From a virus, in the IMG/VR virus record IMGVR_UViG_3300001472_000020, positions 2,327 through 36,885 of that record: 34,559 nt of DNA. The stretch is one strand, 5' to 3'. The translations under genes were made by a program, and so were the position numbers. This document shows, piece after piece, positions 1-7,970 of the stretch (positions within the stretch are counted from its first letter, which is position 1; each line of letters begins with the position of its first letter). The notes below the pieces were generated by a model. That model searched no databases. It saw nothing but the letters and a program-made list of their open reading frames with translations, and was not told the DNA's origin.

Positions 1-999
1 CCTAAACATAACTGGAAAGGTATAGTTAAGGGTAGTAAAAACCTTGTAAATGAAGTAGCTATAGGTAATACAATGTTTCCAGGATGGAGATCACCAGTAG
101 GTGCGACATTACACCATAATGAATTATTAAAAAACTTAGGTAGAAAAGGAACATTTAGCCAGTTTAATAATATATCTCAAACAGATTTAAACCCTTTGAC
201 TGAAACACTTTTAACAGATTATGCACAAAACTCTGGCCCGTATAAGATGAGGTCTAGCACTGAAGGTACTATAGGTGATGGTACAGTAAATTGGGCAGAA
301 CCTAATCCTTCAGCTCCATGGCAAACACCACAGGTTTTTGATCCAGAAAGAAAAAAATTATTTCAAGAACAAATACAAGATAAACTTAGAGAAATAAATG
401 TTCCAGAAGAAACTCTTTTTACAAGAGTAGTGGATCGTAGAGATCCTAATCTTTTAAATATTGACAATGGTGTAATAAGAGTAGGTGATAATCTTAATTC
501 ATTTACAGTAGGTCCTGCTAGTAATATAATTTCAGGTGGGGCTAATACAGATAGGTTTGTTTTAACTGGTAAAAATTTAAAAGGTTATGAGGATAGTTTT
601 TTAAAAAATACATATCCTACAGTAACTTCAGAACATGCAGAAATAGCAAAAAAGAGTTTATTTCCAATTGTTAATCAAGGATTTAATTCAGGTAGTATTG
701 AAGAGGTTAATAGAATAATGAACCAATTAAAAAAAGAAAGAGAAGCAATATTTACAGGATCAGATCTTAAGATTAAACATAAAGTTAAAAATGATAGAGG
801 TGGTATTGATTACATAGTACGTCCAGTACCTTTAGGTTATACAACTCCGCAGTATGAAAGATTACTTAAAAATCCATATCTTTATAAAGGTATGGGTATT
901 GGTGTAGGAGGGTTGATGTTAGGCTCTGATGATGATAAAAAGAAAATAGGTGGGGTAATTAAGATAAGAAAGAGTAAACTTAACAAGTTTAAACATTAA
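1..999 (+). CDS. 3' part of a phage protein of unknown function (5' end outside window)
   Basis: The frame is open from the first base to TAA at 997-999, giving 332 visible codons. The ATG at 73 is internal, because there is no stop upstream of it. The first visible residues read PKHNWKGIVK. A near copy, PKHNLKGIVK, occurs inside the next protein just after a Gly-Gly motif, so the two proteins share a module boundary. Around codons 139-185 is a pattern with TRVVDR, then NSFTVGP, then a strand-like RFVLTG. This loosely recalls the R and S/T motifs of ADP-ribosyltransferase folds, but I see no clear catalytic Glu, so I do not assign that function. A Gly-rich hydrophobic stretch (GMGIGVGGLMLG) precedes a Lys-rich C-terminus. 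From its position it is probably a virion or cargo protein, which is inference. Confidence 0.8.
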   Translation, partial: PKHNWKGIVKGSKNLVNEVAIGNTMFPGWRSPVGATLHHNELLKNLGRKGTFSQFNNISQTDLNPLTETLLTDYAQNSGPYKMRSSTEGTIGDGTVNWAEPNPSAPWQTPQVFDPERKKLFQEQIQDKLREINVPEETLFTRVVDRRDPNLLNIDNGVIRVGDNLNSFTVGPASNIISGGANTDRFVLTGKNLKGYEDSFLKNTYPTVTSEHAEIAKKSLFPIVNQGFNSGSIEEVNRIMNQLKKEREAIFTGSDLKIKHKVKNDRGGIDYIVRPVPLGYTTPQYERLLKNPYLYKGMGIGVGGLMLGSDDDKKKIGGVIKIRKSKLNKFKH

Positions 1000-1038
1000 A
1001 TTTAAATTTAGTATATTAATATATATAATAAAGATATT
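997..1038 (+). promoter_or_regulatory. A+T-only spacer with two perfect palindromes, possible promoter region
   Basis: The short gap before the 1039 gene is almost pure A+T. It contains a 14-bp perfect palindrome (TAAATTTAAATTTA, 997-1010, overlapping the upstream stop codon) and a 12-bp one (TATATTAATATA, 1012-1023). No Shine-Dalgarno sequence precedes the ATG. Palindromes arise easily in sequence of this composition. The regulatory reading rests only on this being one of two gaps longer than 10 bp in the window. No full Bacteroidota TAnnTTTG element is present. Confidence 0.2.
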
Positions 1039-4000
1039 ATGGATTACATGAATAGCCAGCAAACTAATCAAGGAATGGAAAGGTTTCAATCATTCATAGC
1101 TACACGTTTACAAAGTGATGCTAACCCTAAAGATGTATACTATGAACTTATTTCAGCAGGCTTAGGTAAAAAAGATGCAGGTCAACTTTTGTCAGCTACA
1201 ATTGCTACATTAATTGAACAAGGTTTATTTGATCCTACATACTTTGATGAAGCAGAAGCATATGTTCCAAAAGAAGAAAGAACAGATGTTGTTAATGAAA
1301 GTAATATGGCAAATCAAGCTACTCAAGCTGAGCAGGAAGAATATACTGCTAGTTATGATGAGGAAAATGATGCTGTTGCAAATCAATTTTTTGGTAGTGA
1401 TGTAGATAAAGAGGAAACTCAGGGTATGGTTGGTCAGATGAAAAAGGGTGGTATGCTTGATAGAAGTGATTTACCACAAGAGGTTAGACAACAATATCAA
1501 GATAAACAACCTGTATCATTTGATAAAATAGAAAAATATTATAATCCTGTATCAAATATAGAATTTCCTTCTTTATCAGAATATCTACCTAATTATGATA
1601 CAGTAAGTTGGGATGACATATCTATGCAACAATCAGATAAGCCACAGAAAAAAGATGGAGGATCTTCTAAAAAAAGATTTGTAAATAATGTAATGAATCT
1701 AGTTAGAGCTAAAGAAGGAATGGAGTCTGAAAATCAACAGATTGCTAGCGGAGAAAGACAAGATACATTATTAAATGAGGTAGCTGCTATTAAAAAAGAT
1801 TTTAAATCTGCATTAAAAGGTTCTGCAGATGAAGCTTTGTCAAAGTCAGTATATGATAATGCGTTAAAATTAGGAGACCCTAAACTAATACAAATGGTTC
1901 AGGGTATGAATGGGGAACAACAGCAAGAACAACCTCAACAAGGTATGTTGAGAGATGGTGGTCTACCTAAGCATAATCTAAAAGGTATTGTTAAGTCAGG
2001 ACAACAAGGATCTAATGCCTTAAGTAAGTTTTTTGGCTTTGGTAGTAAAGGTCAAGGAGCATTAAGTATACCTGGTAATCAATACGCATCTGTATTTAAT
2101 GATGCTATGGGAGGTAATTTAAATTTAAAAACTGATTTTAAAAAATTCTCACCAGATGAAATGGCTAAGCTTTCTCAAATTAGCAAAATAATAAATATGG
2201 GTCAAGATGTAAGTCTGGCTAATAATAGATCTGTAAGAAAAATTTTAGAGAATGAAAAAAGATTTCAAAATGTTTCTGATGATGATTTACAAATACTTTT
2301 AGGTGCGGATAGAGATGGGTTAAGAAGAAGAATAGATGCTGGGTTTGATGTTTTTGGTGATAAAAGAAATCAAATATTACAAAGACAAGAACGTGCACTA
2401 ACACCTGGGAATATACCAGATTGGAAAGTAGGTTTTGGTGAAGTTAATAAGAGAAATCTTATGAATGATATGTCAGAGTCAGATGCTATGAAGCTTTTTG
2501 AAAGTGATCCATATCTATTACAACAGTATAGAATGCTTTATGGAAAACCTGGTAAAACAGATGTTCATCCTATGATGCATATGTTATATAAAGACAACTT
2601 TCCTAATGCTAGAGCAATGACTGAAACTCTAAAAGAAGGTGTAAACTTAGCATATGATCAAGCTCCAGTTGGTAGTATACTTACAGGTGCTACAGATTTA
2701 AGTACTGATTCTTATCCAATGACTTATGGTATGATGAGAAGATTTGCTAATAATTCTGAAAACTTAGGTTTACATAAAGATCCTTTACTTTATGGTTATG
2801 CTCCTGTATCAGATCATGGTTATTTAGATTCTTATTATTTTGATAAGAAAAAGGTACAAGAGTTTGATGACATAGGTGATATAAAAAGCCCTATGCCAGG
2901 AATGTCATTACTTGAAACTCATCAGCAAATGAGAAAAGATTTAAATCAAAAGTATAAAAATATGAGTTCTGATTATTTATTTAATCAGGTTAATCAAATT
3001 GATGAAAGATATGGTGATTCTTGGTTAGAAAAATTTGGTGCATTAAGTAACCCTGCTGATGGTAAAACTTATTTTCCTTTAGTTGGAATGGGTAAAACAC
3101 AAAAGAAAGGTAAGATACTTGAAGAGGGTGGTATGGTAGATAATGAACTATACAAGTTTATATCTGGCGGTGATGATCCAATGTATGCACCAGGTGGTGC
3201 TACAGTAGGTTCTTATATGGATGTTGATCCAGGTGGTCCTTTTGATCCTACTGTATATAATCCAGCAGTAAGTAATCTTATTACACCTATAGATACTCCT
3301 GAAGTATTAGCGTCATCTATAGAAGAAGGTGGTCAAGATGATCCAGTTGAAACTAATCCAGTAAAAAGATTTGTAAGAAATAGTACTATTAATTATGTAC
3401 CTGGTAATACAATACATGTTACACCATGGCAGGCACGTAGAATGATGAAAGGTAAAGACCCATTTAAAAGAAGGGGTGTTCTAGGACAGCTAGGTGATAT
3501 GCTTATACCTGCCAATATAGGAGCAAGATATAATTTTGGAAGTACACAGTACCCTGGGGTTAGAACTACATCTACAGGATATAAGTTTGCACCAGATGCA
3601 ATGATATCTTTAGATGGTAAAGGTAAGGGTAAGCGTATGCTTTCAAAAATGAAAAATAAAGCATCTGATGTAATTTCTAATGTATCTGATAATATTTCTG
3701 ATAGTATGTCTGATCGTGATGAGCTTAGAGATAAGATTAAAAATATTAATGATAGTGATTATAGTATGAAATCTAAAATGGCCCTTAGACAAGGTGAAAG
3801 ACAAGCATACCGTATTGATAAGAGAGCTGAAAGAAATCCAGAAGGAAGAGTTGTAAATAGAACAACTAGAGATAGAAGTGGTGGAGCAGGAGAAAGATTA
3901 GCAGATAGACTATTTCCTAATAGAGATCTAGACATGAAAACTAGATTACAAATTGCTGGTAGTAAAATAGCTAACTCAGGTTTATCTAAGTTTGTTCCTG

Positions 4001-4695
4001 GAATGGCAGAGGGTGGTTTACCTATGGCAAACAATGGTTATGAACTTACTCAGGGAGTTAACTCTAATCCAGTTGTATTAGGAGATGACATAGCGGGACA
4101 AATTAATTCAGATAAATTTAATCCAGAGCCAGCATATGCATTTCCAAGTATGAATGAGATGGATCCAACTTTAACAGTTCCAGATAATAGAACGGAAGAT
4201 GAAAAGTATATGTCTAGTATACAGGTAGACCCTAATCAAGTGCAAGATCCTATGACAAATGAAGATCAGAAAAAAATAGCAGAATTTAAGAAAAACATGG
4301 TTAAGACAGGAGAGTTTACAAAAGTAACTGACCCAACAGCTGGTATGTTACTGGGTACTGCTGCTCTTAAGGGTATTGCGGGTAAAATGACTAATTCACA
4401 AAATGTAAATGCTGCTCAAGATGCAGCTGCAAATAATCAAATGTATAATTCTATGGGTAGTTCTCCTGTTCAAGTTCAAAAATTCTCAGGTAGAGAAGGA
4501 ACTAATACTGGACTTATAGGTAGTAGAGAAACAGGTAGTAATACTAGTAGTTTTAATTCTGTTACAAGTCAGTATGGTGGCTTTATGGAAGAGGGTGGTG
4601 TTTCAGAAGAATATGATTATATATCTTTAGATGGTTTATCAGATGATGAGATTCAACAATATCTAGATATGGGTGGTGTAATAGAGTATCAATAA
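1039..4695 (+). CDS. Multidomain phage protein with recurrent Gly-Gly motifs, probable virion/cargo protein
   Basis: The product has 1218 residues. Residues about 14-64 form a small helical module (QSFIATRLQ, then ELISAG, then QLLSATIATLIEQG) that also appears in the next protein. Acidic or polar residues followed by Gly-Gly and often a hydrophobic residue recur at 137, 207, 307, 697, 764, 992 and 1186, separating longer segments. After the 307 motif comes PKHNLKGIVK, shared with the upstream gene. A central segment holds GSILTGATD at 545-553 and STDSYP at 555-560; I recall similar pieces in crAss-like phage proteins of unknown function. Residues about 770-990 are basic and helical. The start is the ATG at 1039, with an alternative at 1048; neither has a clear ribosome binding site. 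The role as a virion or delivered cargo protein is inferred from context and modular structure; no enzyme is recognised. Confidence 0.85.
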   Translation: MDYMNSQQTNQGMERFQSFIATRLQSDANPKDVYYELISAGLGKKDAGQLLSATIATLIEQGLFDPTYFDEAEAYVPKEERTDVVNESNMANQATQAEQEEYTASYDEENDAVANQFFGSDVDKEETQGMVGQMKKGGMLDRSDLPQEVRQQYQDKQPVSFDKIEKYYNPVSNIEFPSLSEYLPNYDTVSWDDISMQQSDKPQKKDGGSSKKRFVNNVMNLVRAKEGMESENQQIASGERQDTLLNEVAAIKKDFKSALKGSADEALSKSVYDNALKLGDPKLIQMVQGMNGEQQQEQPQQGMLRDGGLPKHNLKGIVKSGQQGSNALSKFFGFGSKGQGALSIPGNQYASVFNDAMGGNLNLKTDFKKFSPDEMAKLSQISKIINMGQDVSLANNRSVRKILENEKRFQNVSDDDLQILLGADRDGLRRRIDAGFDVFGDKRNQILQRQERALTPGNIPDWKVGFGEVNKRNLMNDMSESDAMKLFESDPYLLQQYRMLYGKPGKTDVHPMMHMLYKDNFPNARAMTETLKEGVNLAYDQAPVGSILTGATDLSTDSYPMTYGMMRRFANNSENLGLHKDPLLYGYAPVSDHGYLDSYYFDKKKVQEFDDIGDIKSPMPGMSLLETHQQMRKDLNQKYKNMSSDYLFNQVNQIDERYGDSWLEKFGALSNPADGKTYFPLVGMGKTQKKGKILEEGGMVDNELYKFISGGDDPMYAPGGATVGSYMDVDPGGPFDPTVYNPAVSNLITPIDTPEVLASSIEEGGQDDPVETNPVKRFVRNSTINYVPGNTIHVTPWQARRMMKGKDPFKRRGVLGQLGDMLIPANIGARYNFGSTQYPGVRTTSTGYKFAPDAMISLDGKGKGKRMLSKMKNKASDVISNVSDNISDSMSDRDELRDKIKNINDSDYSMKSKMALRQGERQAYRIDKRAERNPEGRVVNRTTRDRSGGAGERLADRLFPNRDLDMKTRLQIAGSKIANSGLSKFVPGMAEGGLPMANNGYELTQGVNSNPVVLGDDIAGQINSDKFNPEPAYAFPSMNEMDPTLTVPDNRTEDEKYMSSIQVDPNQVQDPMTNEDQKKIAEFKKNMVKTGEFTKVTDPTAGMLLGTAALKGIAGKMTNSQNVNAAQDAAANNQMYNSMGSSPVQVQKFSGREGTNTGLIGSRETGSNTSSFNSVTSQYGGFMEEGGVSEEYDYISLDGLSDDEIQQYLDMGGVIEYQ

Positions 4696-4705
4696 AATAT
4701 TATCA

Positions 4706-7700
4706 ATGAAGGTTAAAAGAAGTAAATACAGAGTAGAGTTACCAGAAGCAAGAACAGGTATGCAGGTAGATTATGGCTTAGATAATGAGGTATCTACCTT
4801 TGGTGGTGGAGACTATCAATCTAGTCTTTCAGAATCTAGTTTACAACTAAATAAATATTTGACAGCTGTACCTAGAGCAGAAGCTAATTTAGAAGCGGAG
4901 GGTGGTGAAACAGTGTATGGAGATATTAATGGTGACGGTATTCCAGAACATAAAATAATAAAGGGCCCTAGACATAGTAATGGTGGTGTTCCTTTAAATT
5001 TACCAGAGGATACTTTTATCTTTAGTGATACAAGAGGGATGAAACTTAAAAATCCTGATCTATTACAAGCATTTGGTAAAAAAGGTAATAAGTCATATAC
5101 ACCAGCAACTCTTGCTAAGCAATATGATTTAGATAAGTATAGAAAAGTACTTCAAGATCCTGACTCAGATATAGTAGATAGAAAGACTGCTGAAATGATG
5201 ATCAGAAATTACAACCTTAAATTAGGAGCTTTAGCATTAACTCAAGAAGCTAAGAAAGGATTTCCGCAAGGTATCCCAGAAGTAGCTAGGCCATATATGG
5301 AAGCTAATGGTATACAAGATTCTGATCTTATGGATACCCAACTAAAAGGTTTAAATGACCAAATAGAAAATAGAATTGAGTCTGAAGAAAAACAAATGGA
5401 GGAAGGTAATCCTGAGATGGAAATGGGAGATCCTCAAATGGCTCAAGAAATGAATCAAGGAATGCCAGTGGCCACACCTCAACAAGGTCCTGGTATGTTT
5501 ACAGGTGGTGGTATGCTTGCTGAGGACGGTATGATATATGCTCAAGATGGTCAAGCTATGATGATGCAGCAACCACAGCCACAGCAAATGTCTCAGGGTG
5601 AGGATCAGCAAATAATGCAATTGATACAAGCATTTATTCAAATAACAGAAACCTCTGAACAAGAAGTAATGCAGGCTTTGCAGTCAGCTGGAAGTGAAGA
5701 AGAAGTTCAAGCTCTCTTACAACAGATGTCACAGGTTGTTCAAGAATATATGCAAGCAGAAATGCAAGAAGCACCTATGGCTAAATATGGTATGGCTATG
5801 GGGGGTTATGATATGCCTTTTGTTCCAGAGATGCAAGAAATGGTTATGCAAGATGGCGGTGAATCAGAAGAACTAATGCTTGCTAATAATGGGAAAATTG
5901 TAATTAAAAAATCAGATCCTGATTATCAAAGAAAAGTTTCAGATGCAACAAGAGCTGGTAAACAGGTATTTGTAGTTGGAGATGATGGTAAACAACGTCT
6001 AAGAAGTACATCAAGACAAAACATGAAGTATGATGAAAGTACTATGGGTGGTTATGGCTTTCCTGATAATGATCAAGGACATGCTGCAGCTGCAACATAT
6101 TATATGCTTGAAAAACAGTTAGAAGATGATGCTGTGTCAGATGTATTATATAGTGAATACAGTAATGTTGCTGGAGGTGAAGATTTTTATAGAGTAGGTA
6201 AGAAAAGAAAAGATGGAACTTATAAGGTTGGTAATGCTTATAATAAGGTAAGTAATAAATTAAAGGCTAGAACTAAGGGTGAGATGAAAGCAGATTTTCT
6301 TGACATGCAGAAAAGAAATCTTATGCTTCAAGCAAGTAATGTTCATCCTTCTTTATTTAGTAATGCTGGTAATGGTGTTCAAAGTTGGGATAAAGTAAAA
6401 AATACTATAGGTAGTATGAATATAAAAGACCCTCAAACAGGAGAACCTATAACAAACAAAGCTGAGTTTGAGGCTGCTACACAATATTTAAATGATGAAT
6501 ATGGTGGAAAAATTTATAATGCTGCAAAAAAACTTGGTGTAACCTTACCTACTGAAGGAGTTACAAGAGCTTCAGAACAGGCTACGTTTCATGCATATAA
6601 TAAGATGATTCAGAATGCTGGAAATGGTACTTATAATGATGATCAACTATTTGCCATTCGTAATTTTATGGGTGAACAGCAGATTGGTACTGGTGATGAA
6701 AATAGCATGGAAGGTTTGTATGGGAATAAAAGTGTTATGATATCTCCTGTGGATGATTATAAAGATCTAACCTTTGATGCTAAGGGTAATTATGTTAGTG
6801 GTTCTGTATATGGTAATACAACTGCGGGAGAGTTAACAGGATTGCAGTCTAATGTAGAGTCTTTTGCAGATTGTCAGTGTGATGATGAAAATGAACCATA
6901 CTATATGGCACCAAGGGCAGATGGCTCATGTTCTTGTGATGAAGTAGTAGTTGAAGAAAAAGAATGTATATGTAAAGATGCTGATGGTACAGAAAGAAAT
7001 GTAGGTACTGATCCAAATACAGGTGAGTGTAATCCATGTAGAGAAGATGTAACTACTACAAATATTGAGGTAGATGAACCTGCACCTTGGTGGTTACAAG
7101 ATACAATTAAAACTACTGGTGCTTTTGGAGACTTGATGGGTGTTAAAAAGTATATGCCGTGGGCCCCTAAAGCTGATTTAGATGTTCCTAGACCTACCTA
7201 CTTAGATCCAACTAGAGAGTTAGCAGCAAATGCTGAACAAGCTAATATACAAACACAAGCTATTGGTCAATTTGCTGGAGCACAAGCTCAGTCAGCTAGA
7301 GCATCTAGTGTACAAGGTACAGCTGCTAAACAAGCGGCAGATACATTATCTAGAGTTAACAATCAAAATGTTAACATAGCAAATGAGTTTGCAACTAATG
7401 CTTCTAATATTAGAAATCAAGAACAGTTACAAAATCAAGCAACTGATCAAAGACTATATGATCAAACTACTGTTGCTAATCAACAGTTTGATAATGCTAA
7501 ACTAGCAATGAGAAATAATCTTAGAAACCAGTTTACCAATGCAATTACAAATAGATACCAGACAGATGCATTAAACCAATTGTATCCACAGTATAATGTT
7601 GATCCATCAGTAGGTGGTAAGATGACATTTGATCCATCTAAAGCTAGACAGATAGATGGAAGAGGGGCAAAACCTACAAAATCATATGGTGAATACATGA

Positions 7701-7909
7701 AAGAGTGTATTGCAGAAGGTGTACCAGCAGATGATAAAGCAAACTTAAAAGCATGTGTTAGTCAAAAGATGGCAAGTGCGGGTCTTTCAAGTAGTACGGT
7801 TGATAACTCATCAGCTGCAATGCAACAGTATGCTGGGCAAAAGCAAAGAGATGGTGGACAAATGGGACCAGGTGTTTATGCAAACATGGTGTTCCCTTTT
7901 ATTTTATAA
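4706..7909 (+). CDS. Conserved crAss-like phage structural protein with Gln/Met-rich and Cys-rich regions
   Basis: The product has 1067 residues and starts 10 bp after the previous stop. Four parts are visible. First, an N-terminal region with EAEGGETV, a Ca-site-like DINGDGIPE (residues 73-81), HSNGGVPLNLP and TFIFSDTRGMKL; I recognise this pattern from conserved crAss-like structural proteins. Second, a Gln/Met/Glu-rich region at about 225-390 containing a helical module (about 299-348) like the start of the preceding protein. Third, a middle region ending in eight Cys at 723, 725, 742, 744, 754, 756, 775 and 778, arranged as three CxC pairs and one CxxC. Fourth, a C-terminal region with WWLQDTIK (from 795), KKYMPWAPK and ELAANAEQANI, then an Ala/Gln/Asn-rich helical stretch. 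Gly-Gly motifs recur as in the neighbour. A structural or virion role is likely; the biochemical role is unknown. Confidence 0.88.
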   Translation: MKVKRSKYRVELPEARTGMQVDYGLDNEVSTFGGGDYQSSLSESSLQLNKYLTAVPRAEANLEAEGGETVYGDINGDGIPEHKIIKGPRHSNGGVPLNLPEDTFIFSDTRGMKLKNPDLLQAFGKKGNKSYTPATLAKQYDLDKYRKVLQDPDSDIVDRKTAEMMIRNYNLKLGALALTQEAKKGFPQGIPEVARPYMEANGIQDSDLMDTQLKGLNDQIENRIESEEKQMEEGNPEMEMGDPQMAQEMNQGMPVATPQQGPGMFTGGGMLAEDGMIYAQDGQAMMMQQPQPQQMSQGEDQQIMQLIQAFIQITETSEQEVMQALQSAGSEEEVQALLQQMSQVVQEYMQAEMQEAPMAKYGMAMGGYDMPFVPEMQEMVMQDGGESEELMLANNGKIVIKKSDPDYQRKVSDATRAGKQVFVVGDDGKQRLRSTSRQNMKYDESTMGGYGFPDNDQGHAAAATYYMLEKQLEDDAVSDVLYSEYSNVAGGEDFYRVGKKRKDGTYKVGNAYNKVSNKLKARTKGEMKADFLDMQKRNLMLQASNVHPSLFSNAGNGVQSWDKVKNTIGSMNIKDPQTGEPITNKAEFEAATQYLNDEYGGKIYNAAKKLGVTLPTEGVTRASEQATFHAYNKMIQNAGNGTYNDDQLFAIRNFMGEQQIGTGDENSMEGLYGNKSVMISPVDDYKDLTFDAKGNYVSGSVYGNTTAGELTGLQSNVESFADCQCDDENEPYYMAPRADGSCSCDEVVVEEKECICKDADGTERNVGTDPNTGECNPCREDVTTTNIEVDEPAPWWLQDTIKTTGAFGDLMGVKKYMPWAPKADLDVPRPTYLDPTRELAANAEQANIQTQAIGQFAGAQAQSARASSVQGTAAKQAADTLSRVNNQNVNIANEFATNASNIRNQEQLQNQATDQRLYDQTTVANQQFDNAKLAMRNNLRNQFTNAITNRYQTDALNQLYPQYNVDPSVGGKMTFDPSKARQIDGRGAKPTKSYGEYMKECIAEGVPADDKANLKACVSQKMASAGLSSSTVDNSSAAMQQYAGQKQRDGGQMGPGVYANMVFPFIL
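5600..5749 (+). repeat. Second copy of a small helical module shared with the 1039 gene
   Basis: Residues about 299-348 of this protein (LIQAFIQIT, QALQSAG, ALLQQMSQVVQE) line up with residues about 14-64 of the neighbouring upstream protein (FQSFIATRL, ELISAG, QLLSATIATLIEQ). The shared pattern is QxFI, then V and L before SAG, then LL and a final amphipathic helix ending in Glu-Gln or Gln-Glu. The match is judged by eye and is divergent. It suggests a reused protein-protein interaction module. Confidence 0.45.
6872..7039 (+). other. Cys-rich segment: three CxC pairs plus one CxxC
   Basis: Within residues 723-778 there are eight Cys, spaced CxC, 16 residues, CxC, 9 residues, CxC, 18 residues, CxxC. 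Asp, Glu and Gly fill the spaces. Cys is otherwise rare in this protein. The arrangement could bind zinc or form disulfides, or be a rigid linker between the middle and C-terminal parts. No named Zn-ribbon family fits well enough to assign. Confidence 0.55.
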
Positions 7910-7942
7910 ACTTATATGGTTTATTAAACTTATAAAATTTTT
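7901..7942 (+). terminator. Weak A+T hairpin followed by a T run, possible terminator or processing site
   Basis: ATTTTATAA (7901-7909) pairs perfectly with TTATAAAAT (7930-7938). An inner GTTT/AAAC stem (7919-7922 with 7926-7929) closes an ATT loop, leaving a 9-nt bulge, and Ts follow to 7942. The left arm includes the stop codon of the upstream gene. The outer stem has no G-C pair, so termination would be weak. Confidence 0.3.
7907..7934 (+). repeat. 10-bp direct repeat TAAACTTATA in the 61-bp spacer
   Basis: TAAACTTATA occurs at 7907-7916 and 7925-7934, a spacing of 18 bp, just upstream of the block of four giant genes. The repeats could be paired protein-binding sites or a by-product of the overlapping hairpin. 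The spacer (7910-7970) also holds TAGATTTA at 7944, one base from the Bacteroidota -7 consensus, without a clear -33 partner. Confidence 0.35.
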
Positions 7943-7970
7943 ATAGATTTACAAATAGAGAAAATTAGTT

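Noticed and set aside
4919-4948. DINGDGIPE as a dockerin or EF-hand domain
   Set aside because: Only one loop-like motif is present, with no partner loop and no dockerin helix. It is noted as a Ca-site-like motif only.
7944-7951. TAGATTTA as a Bacteroidota -7 promoter element
   Set aside because: The final G of TAnnTTTG is missing and no convincing -33 TTG partner lies at the right distance, so it is not listed as a promoter.
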